Assembly: GCA_027296205.1 (NCBI GenBank)
Contig: JAPUJM010000109.1
Location: 1-34,548, forward strand
Reading direction: 5' to 3'
Source: Actinomycetota bacterium
GTDB lineage: Bacteria > Actinomycetota > Acidimicrobiia > Spongiisociales > ZC4RG35
Length of the DNA stretch: 34,548 nt
The translations under genes were made by a program, and so were the position numbers. Every line of letters begins with the position of its first letter. Position 1 is the first letter of the stretch. Positions 24,362 through 32,052 of the stretch are shown one piece after another. Under the pieces are notes generated by a model, which saw nothing but the letters and a program-made list of their open reading frames with translations, did not search any database and was not told where the DNA came from.

Positions 24362-25831
24362 TCATCCTTCTAGACGTCGGAGCAGGTCCGCTGCGTCCTC
24401 GGCCTCGTCCAGGAGGGCGCCGACTCGTTCGGCGTCGCCTCTCAGGGGCTCCATCATAGGAACGCGCTTGAGATGTGATCCACCGACATCGAACACCAGC
24501 GAATCCCAGTTGGCGGCCACGAGTGAGTCTGGAAAATCGGATACGCAGCGTCCGCGGAAATAGGCACGTGTCCGTTGCGGCGGTGTCGAGACGGCATCCT
24601 CGACTTGTTGATCGGTATAAAGGGTGCGCATCTCGCCCCTGGCGACCAGCCGGTGGTACAGGCCCTTTTCAGGGTCGACATCGTGATACTGGAGGTCGAG
24701 GGCCCTCAGTTTGGGGTTCGACCACTCAAGTCCATCACGTGCCACATAACCCCCAAACAGACGTTTCTTGGCTACCCAGTCCAGGGTGTCGGCCAGTTGC
24801 ATCGGCTCGGTTTCAAGTAGCGCCAGGGTGCGCTCCCACTCCTCGATGAGTTGGTTCCACACGGGCTCATCAAGCTCCTTCTCGACATATTTGGCGAACC
24901 ATTCCAGGTATCTGCCCTGCAGTTCGAGAGCCGTGGCCGAACCTCCTCCGTCGAGCTGGATGGGTCGGCACAACGAAAGATCGTGACTCACCTGCCAGCA
25001 GGCTTCGACCGGGTCGGATAGGTCGAGCGGATCAGGGATGGCTCCGTCTTCGAGGGCGGCGAGCATCAACGCCGTCGTGCCCAACTTCAGGAACATCTGA
25101 ACCTCGGAGAGGTTGGCGTCGCCGATTATCACGTGAAGACGTCTGTACCGAGCCGGGTCGCTATGAGGCTCGTCTCTCGTGTTGATGATCGGGCGTTTGA
25201 GGGTTGTTTCAAGACCGACCTGCTCCTCGAAGAAGTCGGCGCGTTGCGTGATCTGAAAGTCGACATCGGGGCGGTCGTTCTCTCTACCCACCTTTCCGGC
25301 GCCCGTGAAGATCTGACGGGTCACCATGAAGGGAATCGCGTACCTGATCACGTCGCCAAACGGCGTCTCACGGGAAAGCAGATAGTTCTCGTGAGCGCCG
25401 TAGGAGTTCCCCTTGCCGTCGGAGTTGTTCTTGTACAGCGAGACCTGGCGTCCGGAGGTCTCCGAGGCGACGACAGCGGCTTGGTGCATGACTCGCTCCC
25501 CCGCCTTGTCGTAGAGCACTGCTTCCAGCGGGTCGTAGGACTCGGGACTGGAGTATTCGGGGTGGGCATGGTCGACGTAGAGCCGGGCGCCGTTGGCCAG
25601 GACGGAGTTGACCACGGCCCCCTCCGAATCGATCAACCCGTAAGTGTCGTGACCGAATCCGCGAGCGTCACGTCCCGGAGACTCCTCCTCATAAGACCAC
25701 TGGACTTTGACCCTCGCTCCCGGATAGCTATTGACAACGAGGGACGATGCCGCGGCCGGATTGAATCCGGGGTCACCCCTGACGACGATTCCGTACTCGG
25801 TCTCGGTTCCGAGCACCTTGTGGATTGCCAT
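24362..25831 (-). CDS. dop: Pup deamidase/depupylase Dop
   Basis: A 489-residue glutamine-synthetase-fold enzyme. It converts Pup-GGQ to Pup-GGE and removes Pup from substrates. GTETEYG (8-14) and Asp87 in LYVDHAHPEYSSPE are active-site residues; the Dop-loop region at about 41-70 (ESPGRDARGFG) distinguishes it from PafA. Its ATG shares one base with the arc stop (TAATG), so translation is coupled. Confidence 0.96.
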   Translation of the reverse strand: MAIHKVLGTETEYGIVVRGDPGFNPAAASSLVVNSYPGARVKVQWSYEEESPGRDARGFGHDTYGLIDSEGAVVNSVLANGARLYVDHAHPEYSSPESYDPLEAVLYDKAGERVMHQAAVVASETSGRQVSLYKNNSDGKGNSYGAHENYLLSRETPFGDVIRYAIPFMVTRQIFTGAGKVGRENDRPDVDFQITQRADFFEEQVGLETTLKRPIINTRDEPHSDPARYRRLHVIIGDANLSEVQMFLKLGTTALMLAALEDGAIPDPLDLSDPVEACWQVSHDLSLCRPIQLDGGGSATALELQGRYLEWFAKYVEKELDEPVWNQLIEEWERTLALLETEPMQLADTLDWVAKKRLFGGYVARDGLEWSNPKLRALDLQYHDVDPEKGLYHRLVARGEMRTLYTDQQVEDAVSTPPQRTRAYFRGRCVSDFPDSLVAANWDSLVFDVGGSHLKRVPMMEPLRGDAERVGALLDEAEDAADLLRRLEG

Positions 25832-27558
25832 TACAGGTACTGGCCGCCGGAGACCTTTTCGATGAGCCGGCTCTCCTCGTCTCCCCCGACGAGCGTTCTG
25901 ACATAGACAATCCGCTCGCCCTTTTTCCCGGAGATCTTGGCCCAGTCATCCGGGTTGGTCGTGTTCGGCAGATCCTCGTGTTCGCGGAACTCCTGTTTGA
26001 TCGCAGCTTTCAGATCGGAGGAACGCACGCCGATCGGCCCACCAGCGATTTGGCGTTTGATCGCGTCCTTCTTGGCGCGCCTGACGATGTTCTCGATCAT
26101 CGCCCCGGAGGAAAAGTCCTTGAAGTAGAGCGTCTCTCGATCGCCATTGGCGTATGTCACTTCGAGGAATTCGCGGTCCTTGTCCGTGGCGTACATGTCG
26201 TTGACGGTGTTATCGATCATCGCGACGATGAAATCCCCGACAGAACCACCGAATGAACTCAATTCCTCGGAGTCGATCGGGGTCTCATCGGTGATGTAGA
26301 TCCGGAAGATCTCTCGTGCGGCAACAGGGTCGGGCCGGTTGATCTTGATCTTCACGTCCAGCCGACCGGGGCGGAGAATCGCCGGATCGATCAGGTCTTC
26401 ACGGTTGGATGCACCGATGACGACCACGTTCTTGAGTGATTCGACACCGTCGAGCTCAGACAACAGTTGAGGCACGATGGTCGACTCGACGTCAGAGCTG
26501 ATTCCCGAGCCTCGGGTGCGAAACAGCGAGTCCATCTCGTCGAAGAAAACGATGACGGGAACACCCTCGTCTGACTTCTCTTTCGCCCTCTGGAAAATGA
26601 GACGAATCTGACGCTCGGTCTCACCAACCCACTTGTTGAGCAGTTCGGGGCCTTTGATGTTGAGGAAGTAGGAGCGTACGTCGGGGCGTCCTGAGCGTTC
26701 GGACACCTTCTTGGCCAGGCTGTTGGCCACTGCCTTGGCAATCAGGGTCTTACCGCACCCGGGCGGGCCGTAGAGAAGAATGCCTTTTGGTGGCTCCAGT
26801 TCATACTCCTTGAACAAATCCTTGTGCATATACGGAAGCTCGACGGTGTCGCGAATCTGCTCTATCTGCTCTGCCAGACCGCCCACCTCGGCATATGTCA
26901 CGTCGGGGACCTCTTCGAGGACGAGTTCTTCCATTTCCGGTCTCTCCATCTTCTCCAGAATCAGACCGGTCTTCGTATCGATCCGGACATAGTCGCCGGC
27001 CCGGAGAAAGACCTCTGTCATCGCCTCGGAACGTTTGAGAACCTTTTCTTCGTCGGCGTGGGCAACGATCATCACCCGGCCGTCGTCGAGTGTCTCCCGC
27101 ACCCTCAAAACGTCGCCCGCGGGCTCGAAGGATCGGACGTCGATGACGTTGAAGGCCTCGTTGAGGAGGACCTCCTGGCCGACCTGGAGCTTCTTTACCT
27201 CCACACTTGGCTGGGCGGCGACCCGGAGCTTGCGAGAGCCGGTGAGGACATCGACGGAGCCGTCGGCGTTGACCTGTAGAACGGTTCCGAAGTTATTGGG
27301 AGGAGAGGTGAGCTTCTCCACCTCTTCCCTGAGCACACCGAGTTGTTCGCGGGCCTCTTCCAAGAGATGGGAGAGCTTGTCGTTCTGGGCGGCTGCGCGA
27401 TCAAGCCGATCACGGGTGCGTGAGAACTCCGACTCGAGGTCGTCGAGCTTGCCCGGGGCCTCGCGAACCCGGCGGCGAAGATAAGCGATTTCCTCTTCGA
27501 GTGCGGCGACGACCTGACGAACCTGAGCCGCGTCATCCTGTGTCCGTCCTTCTTCCAC
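25831..27558 (-). CDS. arc: Proteasome-associated AAA+ ATPase ARC/Mpa
   Basis: A 575-residue hexameric unfoldase. N-terminal coiled coil about 10-85 (binds Pup), two OB domains about 86-205, AAA+ domain with Walker A GPPGCGKT (264-271) and Walker B VFFDEMDS (337-344). The extreme C-terminus SGGQYL carries the Gln-Tyr-Leu tail that docks into the alpha ring and opens the gate. The GTG start at 27558 has a full AGGAGG site 6 bases upstream. First gene of the Pup operon. Confidence 0.97.
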   Translation of the reverse strand: MEEGRTQDDAAQVRQVVAALEEEIAYLRRRVREAPGKLDDLESEFSRTRDRLDRAAAQNDKLSHLLEEAREQLGVLREEVEKLTSPPNNFGTVLQVNADGSVDVLTGSRKLRVAAQPSVEVKKLQVGQEVLLNEAFNVIDVRSFEPAGDVLRVRETLDDGRVMIVAHADEEKVLKRSEAMTEVFLRAGDYVRIDTKTGLILEKMERPEMEELVLEEVPDVTYAEVGGLAEQIEQIRDTVELPYMHKDLFKEYELEPPKGILLYGPPGCGKTLIAKAVANSLAKKVSERSGRPDVRSYFLNIKGPELLNKWVGETERQIRLIFQRAKEKSDEGVPVIVFFDEMDSLFRTRGSGISSDVESTIVPQLLSELDGVESLKNVVVIGASNREDLIDPAILRPGRLDVKIKINRPDPVAAREIFRIYITDETPIDSEELSSFGGSVGDFIVAMIDNTVNDMYATDKDREFLEVTYANGDRETLYFKDFSSGAMIENIVRRAKKDAIKRQIAGGPIGVRSSDLKAAIKQEFREHEDLPNTTNPDDWAKISGKKGERIVYVRTLVGGDEESRLIEKVSGGQYL

Positions 27559-27564
27559 GGCTTT

Positions 27565-27597
27565 CCTCCTGGCCTAGGGTCGCCTGCAATGAGTATA
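27565..27597 (-). promoter_or_regulatory. Promoter -10 and Shine-Dalgarno site of the Pup-proteasome operon
   Basis: TATACT on the minus strand at 27597-27592 is a near-consensus -10 box; transcription would start near 27585. The AGGAGG ribosome site is at 27570-27565, 6 bases before the GTG. No clear TTGACA-like -35 is seen at the right distance, as is common in actinobacteria. It is the last good promoter before arc and could serve the whole cluster. Confidence 0.5.
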
Positions 27598-27667
27598 CGA
27601 AGGGGTTCGGTTACTTATCTGCGATCCTTTAGGCGCTCGTGAGATTGGTCCGGCAAAACGAAGACGT

Positions 27668-27686
27668 CGCGGGCAATCTCCCCGCG
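27668..27686 (-). terminator. Candidate terminator after trmI
   Basis: CGCGGG (27668-27673) and CCCGCG (27681-27686) form a 6-bp stem with a 7-base loop, and on the minus strand a T-rich stretch (ACGTCTTCGTTTTG) follows. It is placed between the trmI stop and the arc promoter, where a terminator would be expected. The T-tract is interrupted. Confidence 0.4.
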
Positions 27687-27702
27687 CAGTCCGTCGCCGG
27701 CA

Positions 27703-28494
27703 CTACGAACGGCTGGGCGCGGAATCGGTTTTGCGCATGAAGACGAGGAAGCCCGTGTGGCCGACCATATTGTGTTCCGGGCGCACGGATCGCCCGGACA
27801 CGTTCCAATCCCGGACGAGGAACTCTTTGACCTCGATCTCAGCGAACGTTCCCATCTCTCGTGCCTTCTCGACTGTCGTCTGCACTTGTGGGACCGTCGG
27901 AAGGTAGGCGCACAGGACTCCCCCGGATGGTTGGTGCTCTGATGCTGTCTCGAGGACGTGCCACGGTTCGGGGAGATCGAGAATGATTCGCTCGGGAGTG
28001 ACGTCGGCCACCGCATCGGAGACGTCTCCGATCCGCAGATCGATGTTCTCCGGGATCTCGCCGTACCAACGCTCGATCGCCTTACGGGCATGGGCCCCGT
28101 GGTCTTCCCGGATTTCGACGCTGACAACCCGTCCGCTGGGACCGACCGCACGGGAAAGGCCAAGTGTGAGAGCACCCGATCCGGTGCCTCCTTCGACCAC
28201 GGTCATCCCGGGGCCAATGTCTGCGTAGACGAGTATCGGCCCGAGGTCCTTGGGGTAGACGACCTGAGCCGCTCTCTTCATCTTCAGGATGTAGTCGGCG
28301 AGGCGGGGACGGAGAAGCAGTAGCACCGTCCCGGTCGACGCCTCGACCCAGGAACCGTCCTCAGCGTCGATCAGACTGTCGTGAGGGACGGAGCCCTGGT
28401 GGTACTGGAAGATGCGACCAGATTCGAGCTTGAGCAGGAAGTGTCGGCCCTTGGGGTCGACTAGGACTGCGGGGTCTCCCTCCGCGAGACCCAT
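27703..28494 (-). CDS. trmI: tRNA (adenine-N1-)-methyltransferase TrmI
   Basis: A 263-residue SAM-dependent methyltransferase that makes m1A58 in the T-loop of tRNA. It has an N-terminal beta domain (VLVDPKGRHFLLKLESGRIF), the SAM motif EGGTGSGALTLGL, and the catalytic-domain strand IILDLPEPWHVL with the family's conserved aspartate. Its usual place just upstream of arc/mpa is kept. The ATG at 28494 overlaps the stop of a tiny upstream membrane-peptide gene as TGATG. Confidence 0.94.
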   Translation of the reverse strand: MGLAEGDPAVLVDPKGRHFLLKLESGRIFQYHQGSVPHDSLIDAEDGSWVEASTGTVLLLLRPRLADYILKMKRAAQVVYPKDLGPILVYADIGPGMTVVEGGTGSGALTLGLSRAVGPSGRVVSVEIREDHGAHARKAIERWYGEIPENIDLRIGDVSDAVADVTPERIILDLPEPWHVLETASEHQPSGGVLCAYLPTVPQVQTTVEKAREMGTFAEIEVKEFLVRDWNVSGRSVRPEHNMVGHTGFLVFMRKTDSAPSRS

Positions 28495-28586
28495 CAGAAG
28501 ATGGCTATCACCGAGAAGAGAAGTCCTATGACCATCCCGACAACGACGACCCAGACGATTATTTGCACGACTTTCTTGTTTTGCAT
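28494..28586 (-). CDS. Tiny single-span membrane protein (30 residues)
   Basis: An ATG at 28586 gives MQNKKVVQIIVWVVVVGMVI and then GLLFSVIAIF before TGA: a short basic head and one long hydrophobic helix. The stop overlaps the trmI ATG (TGATG). No clear ribosome site is seen; a TATAGA lies 5 bases upstream of the ATG, so a leaderless message is possible. Small hydrophobic peptides of this kind are easily missed in annotation. Function unknown; it may only couple translation to trmI. Confidence 0.55.
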   Translation of the reverse strand: MQNKKVVQIIVWVVVVGMVIGLLFSVIAIF

Positions 28587-28624
28587 GGTGTCTATATGGT
28601 TGCGGACGAAGGCAACGGTAGAAG

Positions 28625-28909
28625 ATGGCGAGCTACAAGAAGAAGTTCATGCGTCGCATGTGGGGCGGCTCGGACGCGATGGAGGTCGGTTTCGATCGCA
28701 CCCTGCGCGGGCTACGTGAGGGTGACAGCACCGATCTCTACTTCGGTTTGGCCTTGAGCGCCCTGGCGTATCTGCAGCGAACCAAGCCGCGGAAGAAGCT
28801 GATCTACCGGCAGTCGGTCCCCGAGGGGGCGGCCATCGTGATCCATCACAAGAAGTCGGGGAATCCGCGTCTCGAGATCATCAAACCGAAGAAGCGGGCC
28901 CGCGGCTGA
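28625..28909 (+). CDS. Small basic protein of unknown function (94 residues)
   Basis: The first plus-strand gene, divergent from the tiny membrane gene. It is 94 residues, rich in Lys and Arg at both ends (ASYKKKFMRRMW; IKPKKRARG), with a central helical part (LYFGLALSALAYLQRTKPRK) and a beta-like tail (AAIVIHHKKSGNPRLEII). The composition suggests nucleic-acid or membrane-surface binding. I do not recognise the family. The codon use resembles the neighbouring housekeeping genes. Confidence 0.65.
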   Translation: MASYKKKFMRRMWGGSDAMEVGFDRTLRGLREGDSTDLYFGLALSALAYLQRTKPRKKLIYRQSVPEGAAIVIHHKKSGNPRLEIIKPKKRARG

Positions 28910-28922
28910 CGGTCCCGTGAAT

Positions 28923-28971
28923 CGTTTTGTGAAGATCTACGCGGGTTATGGCCGCGCGAATCTTCACAAAA
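28923..28971 (+). repeat. Left 49-bp terminal inverted repeat, itself an imperfect palindrome
   Basis: This 49-base sequence (CGTTTTGTGAAGATCTACGC... ending ...ATCTTCACAAAA) is the exact reverse complement of 29950-29998. Each copy can also fold on itself: 12-base arms TTTTGTGAAGAT and ATCTTCACAAAA, a 3x3 internal mismatch, then CGCGG/CCGCG and a 7-base loop. It is not a typical terminator because the arms begin with T and end with A. Confidence 0.95.
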
Positions 28972-29005
28972 ACTATCTGTCACCCGCCGTTGGCACCCTG
29001 GTCAC

Positions 29006-29905
29006 ATGTGGGACTTGGGGAGAGTCCGTGAATACGCCCGATCCAATCATGGGGTTGTCGACAGAGCGACGGTCCTCGAACTCGGTGCCACGGATGACAT
29101 CATTCAGCGACAGGTCAACGGTGGGCGATGGGAGGAATTGAACCCCGGTGTCTATTACCTGAACGTCACTCCGATCACTTGGCACACCAGAGTCAGGGGC
29201 GCTGTCCTGGCTGCCGGAGTTGAAGCCCTGGCCTCACATCGGACGGCGGGACTGCTCTGGAACCTCGATGGTGTTGGCGGGCGAATCGTCGAGGTGACCG
29301 TTCCATATTCTGACAAGCCGATTCCGAGAGGAGTCGTGCTCCATAGAACGCGTCGCCCGCTTCCGAGCGACGTAGCCGAAGGCATCCCAACAACATCGGC
29401 GGAGCGAACGCTTCTCGACCTCGCTCGGTATCTGCCGGATTTGTTTCTCGAGAAGGCTCTGATGAGTGCCCTCCGCCAACAACTCACGACCGTCGACTCC
29501 GTGGGCCGGCTCCTTGTTGAACACGGTGGTAGCGGTGTTCGAGGGACAAAGAAGCTGCGGCGGGTCCTGGCGCTCGCTGATGACGGTATCACCGGGAGTG
29601 CCGCCGAGGTGGAGGCTGCACAGCTGATTCGGTCCGCCCCGGTATCGGCACCGGTTGCCCAGAGGGCCATTCACCTGCCCGACGGCTCCAATGCCTATCC
29701 GGACTTCTGCTGACCCGGCCGAATGAAGATTGTCGAGATCGACGGGCTCGACGCCCATTCGTCATCGGACCTTCTCCACAACGATCTTTTGCGTCAGAAC
29801 ATGCTGATGGAGCTCGGCTGGCAGATGAGACGCTTCAGCGCTCGACAAGTGAGACGCAATCCACGGTCGGTCCGCGAGGAGATCGTGAGGTTCATCAACG
29901 GTTAG
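29006..29905 (+). pseudogene. AbiEi-domain/DUF559 nuclease-like protein, broken by one in-frame TGA
   Basis: Read through, this is a 299-residue protein with an N-terminal winged helix of the AbiEi antitoxin type (residues 5-50, GRWEELNPGVYYL) and a C-terminal DUF559/VSR-like PD-(D/E)XK domain. The TGA at 29711-29713 (codon 236) lies in YPDFC-stop-PGRMKIVEIDG, where relatives have a tryptophan (W-P), so TGG to TGA is the simplest explanation. The frame continues cleanly to TAG at 29905. The stop comes just before the acidic catalytic motif VEIDG, so the 235-residue product would lack the nuclease core. Recent decay or sequencing error are both possible. Confidence 0.8.
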
Positions 29906-29917
29906 CGCCCTGAGTGA

Positions 29918-29943
29918 TGGCTTCTCACGTTTCGAGAAGGCCA
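29918..29943 (+). terminator. Weak terminator after the AbiEi/DUF559 gene
   Basis: TGGCTTCTC (29918-29926) pairs with GAGAAGGCCA (29934-29943), with one bulged base and a 7-base loop. TTTT follows at 29950-29953, inside the right inverted repeat. A plausible rho-independent terminator for the element's gene. Confidence 0.35.
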
Positions 29944-29949
29944 CCTCGG

Positions 29950-29998
29950 TTTTGTGAAGATTCGCGCGGCCATAACCCGCGTAGATCTTCACAAAACG
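29950..29998 (-). repeat. Right 49-bp terminal inverted repeat, itself an imperfect palindrome
   Basis: Exact reverse complement of 28923-28971 over all 49 bases. Just beyond it lies a separate short palindrome CGGTT-GTG-AACCG (29997-30009). The inner borders differ after the shared AAAA, so the repeat ends there. Confidence 0.95.
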
Positions 29999-30018
29999 GT
30001 TGTGAACCGATCCGGAGG

Positions 30019-30213
30019 TCAGACGCGGTAGACCTCGACGACCGTCTTGTTGCGGCGGCCTCTCTTCCGACCGACCACGAAGGCTGTGATCACCACAACC
30101 CCGATCACCACGGCGATGAGGATGGCCTTGTCCTGAGTCGAGCGTCTGGTGTCGTCGACGGCGTCGACTAGCTCGAGAGCCTTGGCCTCCAGATCATCCC
30201 GGGAGATCGTCAC
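30019..30213 (-). CDS. Small single-span membrane protein
   Basis: This 64-residue protein has an acidic N-terminal helix (MTISRDDLEAKALELVDAVD), one membrane span at about 31-48 (ILIAVVIGVVVITAFVVG) and a basic tail (RKRGRRNK), giving a likely N-out/C-in orientation. It overlaps the end of the holin-like gene by 20 bases, so the pair form one unit. No function can be assigned. Confidence 0.65.
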   Translation of the reverse strand: MTISRDDLEAKALELVDAVDDTRRSTQDKAILIAVVIGVVVITAFVVGRKRGRRNKTVVEVYRV

Positions 30214-30502
30214 TCTGCATCCTCCACACGATTATCCCTGCGGTACCTGCCGCGGCGAGGGCAGTGAGAAAACGGGAAAGAACCACCCACCACTCGCCCA
30301 CAGGAAAGACCATCTTCAGACTGTGATAGACGGCCCAGGCGATTAGGAACGCCCCAATCGACAGGACCATGGCGCCGCCGACACCCTTGGCCGCGACCTT
30401 GCCAAGACGCTTGGCGGGCTCGATCGTCTCTTGCAGGAGGTACTCCCGGGAGATGTCGATCAGCTCTGTTGCGATCTGAGGTATTTCTTGAGGTTCGGCC
30501 AT
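30194..30502 (-). CDS. Holin-superfamily-III-like membrane protein
   Basis: A 102-residue protein: an amphipathic N-terminal helix (IPQIATELIDISREYLLQET), then two hydrophobic spans at about 40-60 (GGAMVLSIGAFLIAWAVYH) and 74-94 (VVLSRFLTALAAAGTAGIIVW). This two-span plan is common in chromosomal actinobacterial proteins annotated as phage holin family, usually without any phage context; there is no phage here. It is divergent from the MFS gene, 49 bases away. Confidence 0.65.
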   Translation of the reverse strand: MAEPQEIPQIATELIDISREYLLQETIEPAKRLGKVAAKGVGGAMVLSIGAFLIAWAVYHSLKMVFPVGEWWVVLSRFLTALAAAGTAGIIVWRMQSDDLPG

Positions 30503-30551
30503 GGGTACCTGAATCTAACAAGCCCTAGACAGAGCGCCACCCGGGGTTATC

Positions 30552-31850
30552 GTGCGAATGGTGAATCCGGTCACTTCAATGCGGTCGCTCGGCCCCCGTT
30601 ACATCGCACTGTGGGTGGGTCAAACCATTAGCCAGGTCGGCACGTACGTCGCCTTCCTGACGATTCCGCTCCTCGTTCTTCATATTCAGGAATTCACCGG
30701 GACGGGGAGCGTCCTGGATTTCTCGATCGCGTACGCGCTGGAGACCGCCCCGACCCTGCTGGTAGGTCTGGTAAGTGGTGTTCTTCTCGATCGATGGCAT
30801 CTGCGGCCGGTGATGGTGGCGACGGACCTATTGCGCGCCTCGGCCTTCTTCTATCTGGCCGCGGAAGTGGGGAACTACGGAACCTCCACGGTGTTTGTGA
30901 TGGCATTCTTGATCGGGTCGATGACGACTCTCTTTGATGGGGCGCTCTATTCCCTGATCCCTTCAATCGTCAAGCGAGAGCGTTTGGCCGACGCCAACGC
31001 GTATGTCGCGGCGAGTCAGCAGGCCAGCTTTGCCCTTGGTCCTCTTCTGGCGGGCGTCATGGCCGTCGTCTTCGCCGGGCCCGCGCTCGGGCTTTTCGTC
31101 AACGGCCTGACCTTCGTGGCCTCGGCGATATCGCTGAAGTGGGTCGGGCGTGTCCCCCATCATCGCCGTCCAGAAGACGAGAGGCAGCCTTTTTTCACCG
31201 AGGCAGTCAACGGGATTCGATACCTCTGGGCCGAACCGAGGCTTCGGGTCACCACCATCGCCTCGGCCGTCCCCAACTTTGTCATGGGTTTCATCGAGGC
31301 GACCTTTGTGGTGCTGGCTTTCGAGGTCCTGATGGCCGAGTCCGAGCTCCAGGTTGGGGTTCTTCTTTTCGCCATGGGCGTGGGTGGGGTCATCGGCGCC
31401 CTCATCGCTCCCCGAATCACCCGCAGGTTGGGTTTGGGAAGGGCTCTGGTGGCCGGGATGGCCATCGCCGGAGTCGGGCTGTTTCTCGTGATGTTCACGA
31501 CCTACGGTCTCCTGACGCTGGCACTCCAGGCGGGATGGATGTTCGGAGTCTCCGTCATCAACATCCCTTTGGCGACTATCCGTCAGCACTACGCCGCGGA
31601 ATCGATGCTGGGCCGTGTGATCACGGCAAGCCGCGCCATCGGTTGGGCGACACTCCCCCTCGGTGCGCTGATTGGCGGCTGGCTTGGCGCCAGCGAGTCG
31701 ACCTACCCATGGGTCGCCCGCTCATTCCCGCTCCTGCTGATTGCCACCGCTCTCTGGCTCTACACCACGGTTGTCTGGACTGACACGTTCGGACCTGGTT
31801 TCGAGCTGGCGAAGGAAGTCGCTTCCGATGAAGCGAAGACCGTCGACTAG
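30552..31850 (+). CDS. MFS transporter (DHA3/EntS-like drug or siderophore exporter)
   Basis: A 432-residue protein with about twelve hydrophobic segments. The N-terminal LGPRYIALWVGQTISQVGTY and LLVGLVSGVLLDRWHLRPVM (motif A region) are characteristic of the MacAB/EntS-like DHA3 exporters, which use the proton gradient to expel drugs or siderophores. A GTG at 30552 and an ATG at 30558 are both possible starts. No regulator gene lies beside it, so the substrate is open. Confidence 0.87.
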   Translation: MRMVNPVTSMRSLGPRYIALWVGQTISQVGTYVAFLTIPLLVLHIQEFTGTGSVLDFSIAYALETAPTLLVGLVSGVLLDRWHLRPVMVATDLLRASAFFYLAAEVGNYGTSTVFVMAFLIGSMTTLFDGALYSLIPSIVKRERLADANAYVAASQQASFALGPLLAGVMAVVFAGPALGLFVNGLTFVASAISLKWVGRVPHHRRPEDERQPFFTEAVNGIRYLWAEPRLRVTTIASAVPNFVMGFIEATFVVLAFEVLMAESELQVGVLLFAMGVGGVIGALIAPRITRRLGLGRALVAGMAIAGVGLFLVMFTTYGLLTLALQAGWMFGVSVINIPLATIRQHYAAESMLGRVITASRAIGWATLPLGALIGGWLGASESTYPWVARSFPLLLIATALWLYTTVVWTDTFGPGFELAKEVASDEAKTVD

Positions 31851-31974
31851 CCGACCCATAGAAATAACTCGGGTCTGGATCATTCCGGGCGCCGGTGGTC
31901 AGAGAAATTCACATCTGAACCACGGTGTTTCGATGCCGGTCGGCTTCGGAGGCCACACTCGTCCCCGGTTGGGC

Positions 31975-32004
31975 TATCCTCTCAGACCGCGACTTAGGGT
32001 CGCG
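31975..32004 (+). promoter_or_regulatory. Possible promoter and structured leader of the RRM gene
   Basis: TATCCT at 31975-31980 could be a -10 box. Immediately downstream CGCGAC (31988-31993) and GTCGCG (31999-32004) form a 6-bp hairpin with a TTAGG loop at the expected 5' end of the message, about 50 bases before the GTG start. The 202-base gap after the MFS gene is otherwise featureless. Confidence 0.3.
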
Positions 32005-32052
32005 CGGGTAGCCGCATGGATTGGCCTCCCGTCCACTGTAGAGGAAGACACT

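Larger units (their letters stand above)
28923..29998. mobile_element. Putative mobile unit: AbiEi/DUF559 gene bounded by palindromic inverted repeats
   Basis: A 1,076-bp segment bounded by perfect 49-bp inverted repeats and containing one gene (a broken AbiEi/DUF559 protein) and no transposase. It lies between a small plus-strand gene and two small minus-strand membrane genes, so no host gene is interrupted. The flanks show no simple target duplication, only a weak resemblance (CGGTCCCGTGAATCG on the left, CGGTTGTGAACCG on the right). It resembles REP/REPIN-like or nuclease-mobilised elements in plan, but mobility is inferred, not shown. Confidence 0.55.

Noticed and set aside
28923..28971. 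The palindromic repeat as a rho-independent terminator.
   Set aside because: The arms start with TTTT and end with AAAA, the reverse of the terminator pattern, and the identical inverted copy at the other end argues for an element terminus.
29711..29713. TGA of the DUF559 gene as a second selenocysteine codon.
   Set aside because: The family has Trp here, and no stem-loop of SECIS type follows within 40 bases.
30194..30502. Prophage remnant based on the holin-like protein.
   Set aside because: No phage structural, lysis, integrase or attachment sequences are nearby; such two-span proteins are common chromosomal genes in actinobacteria.
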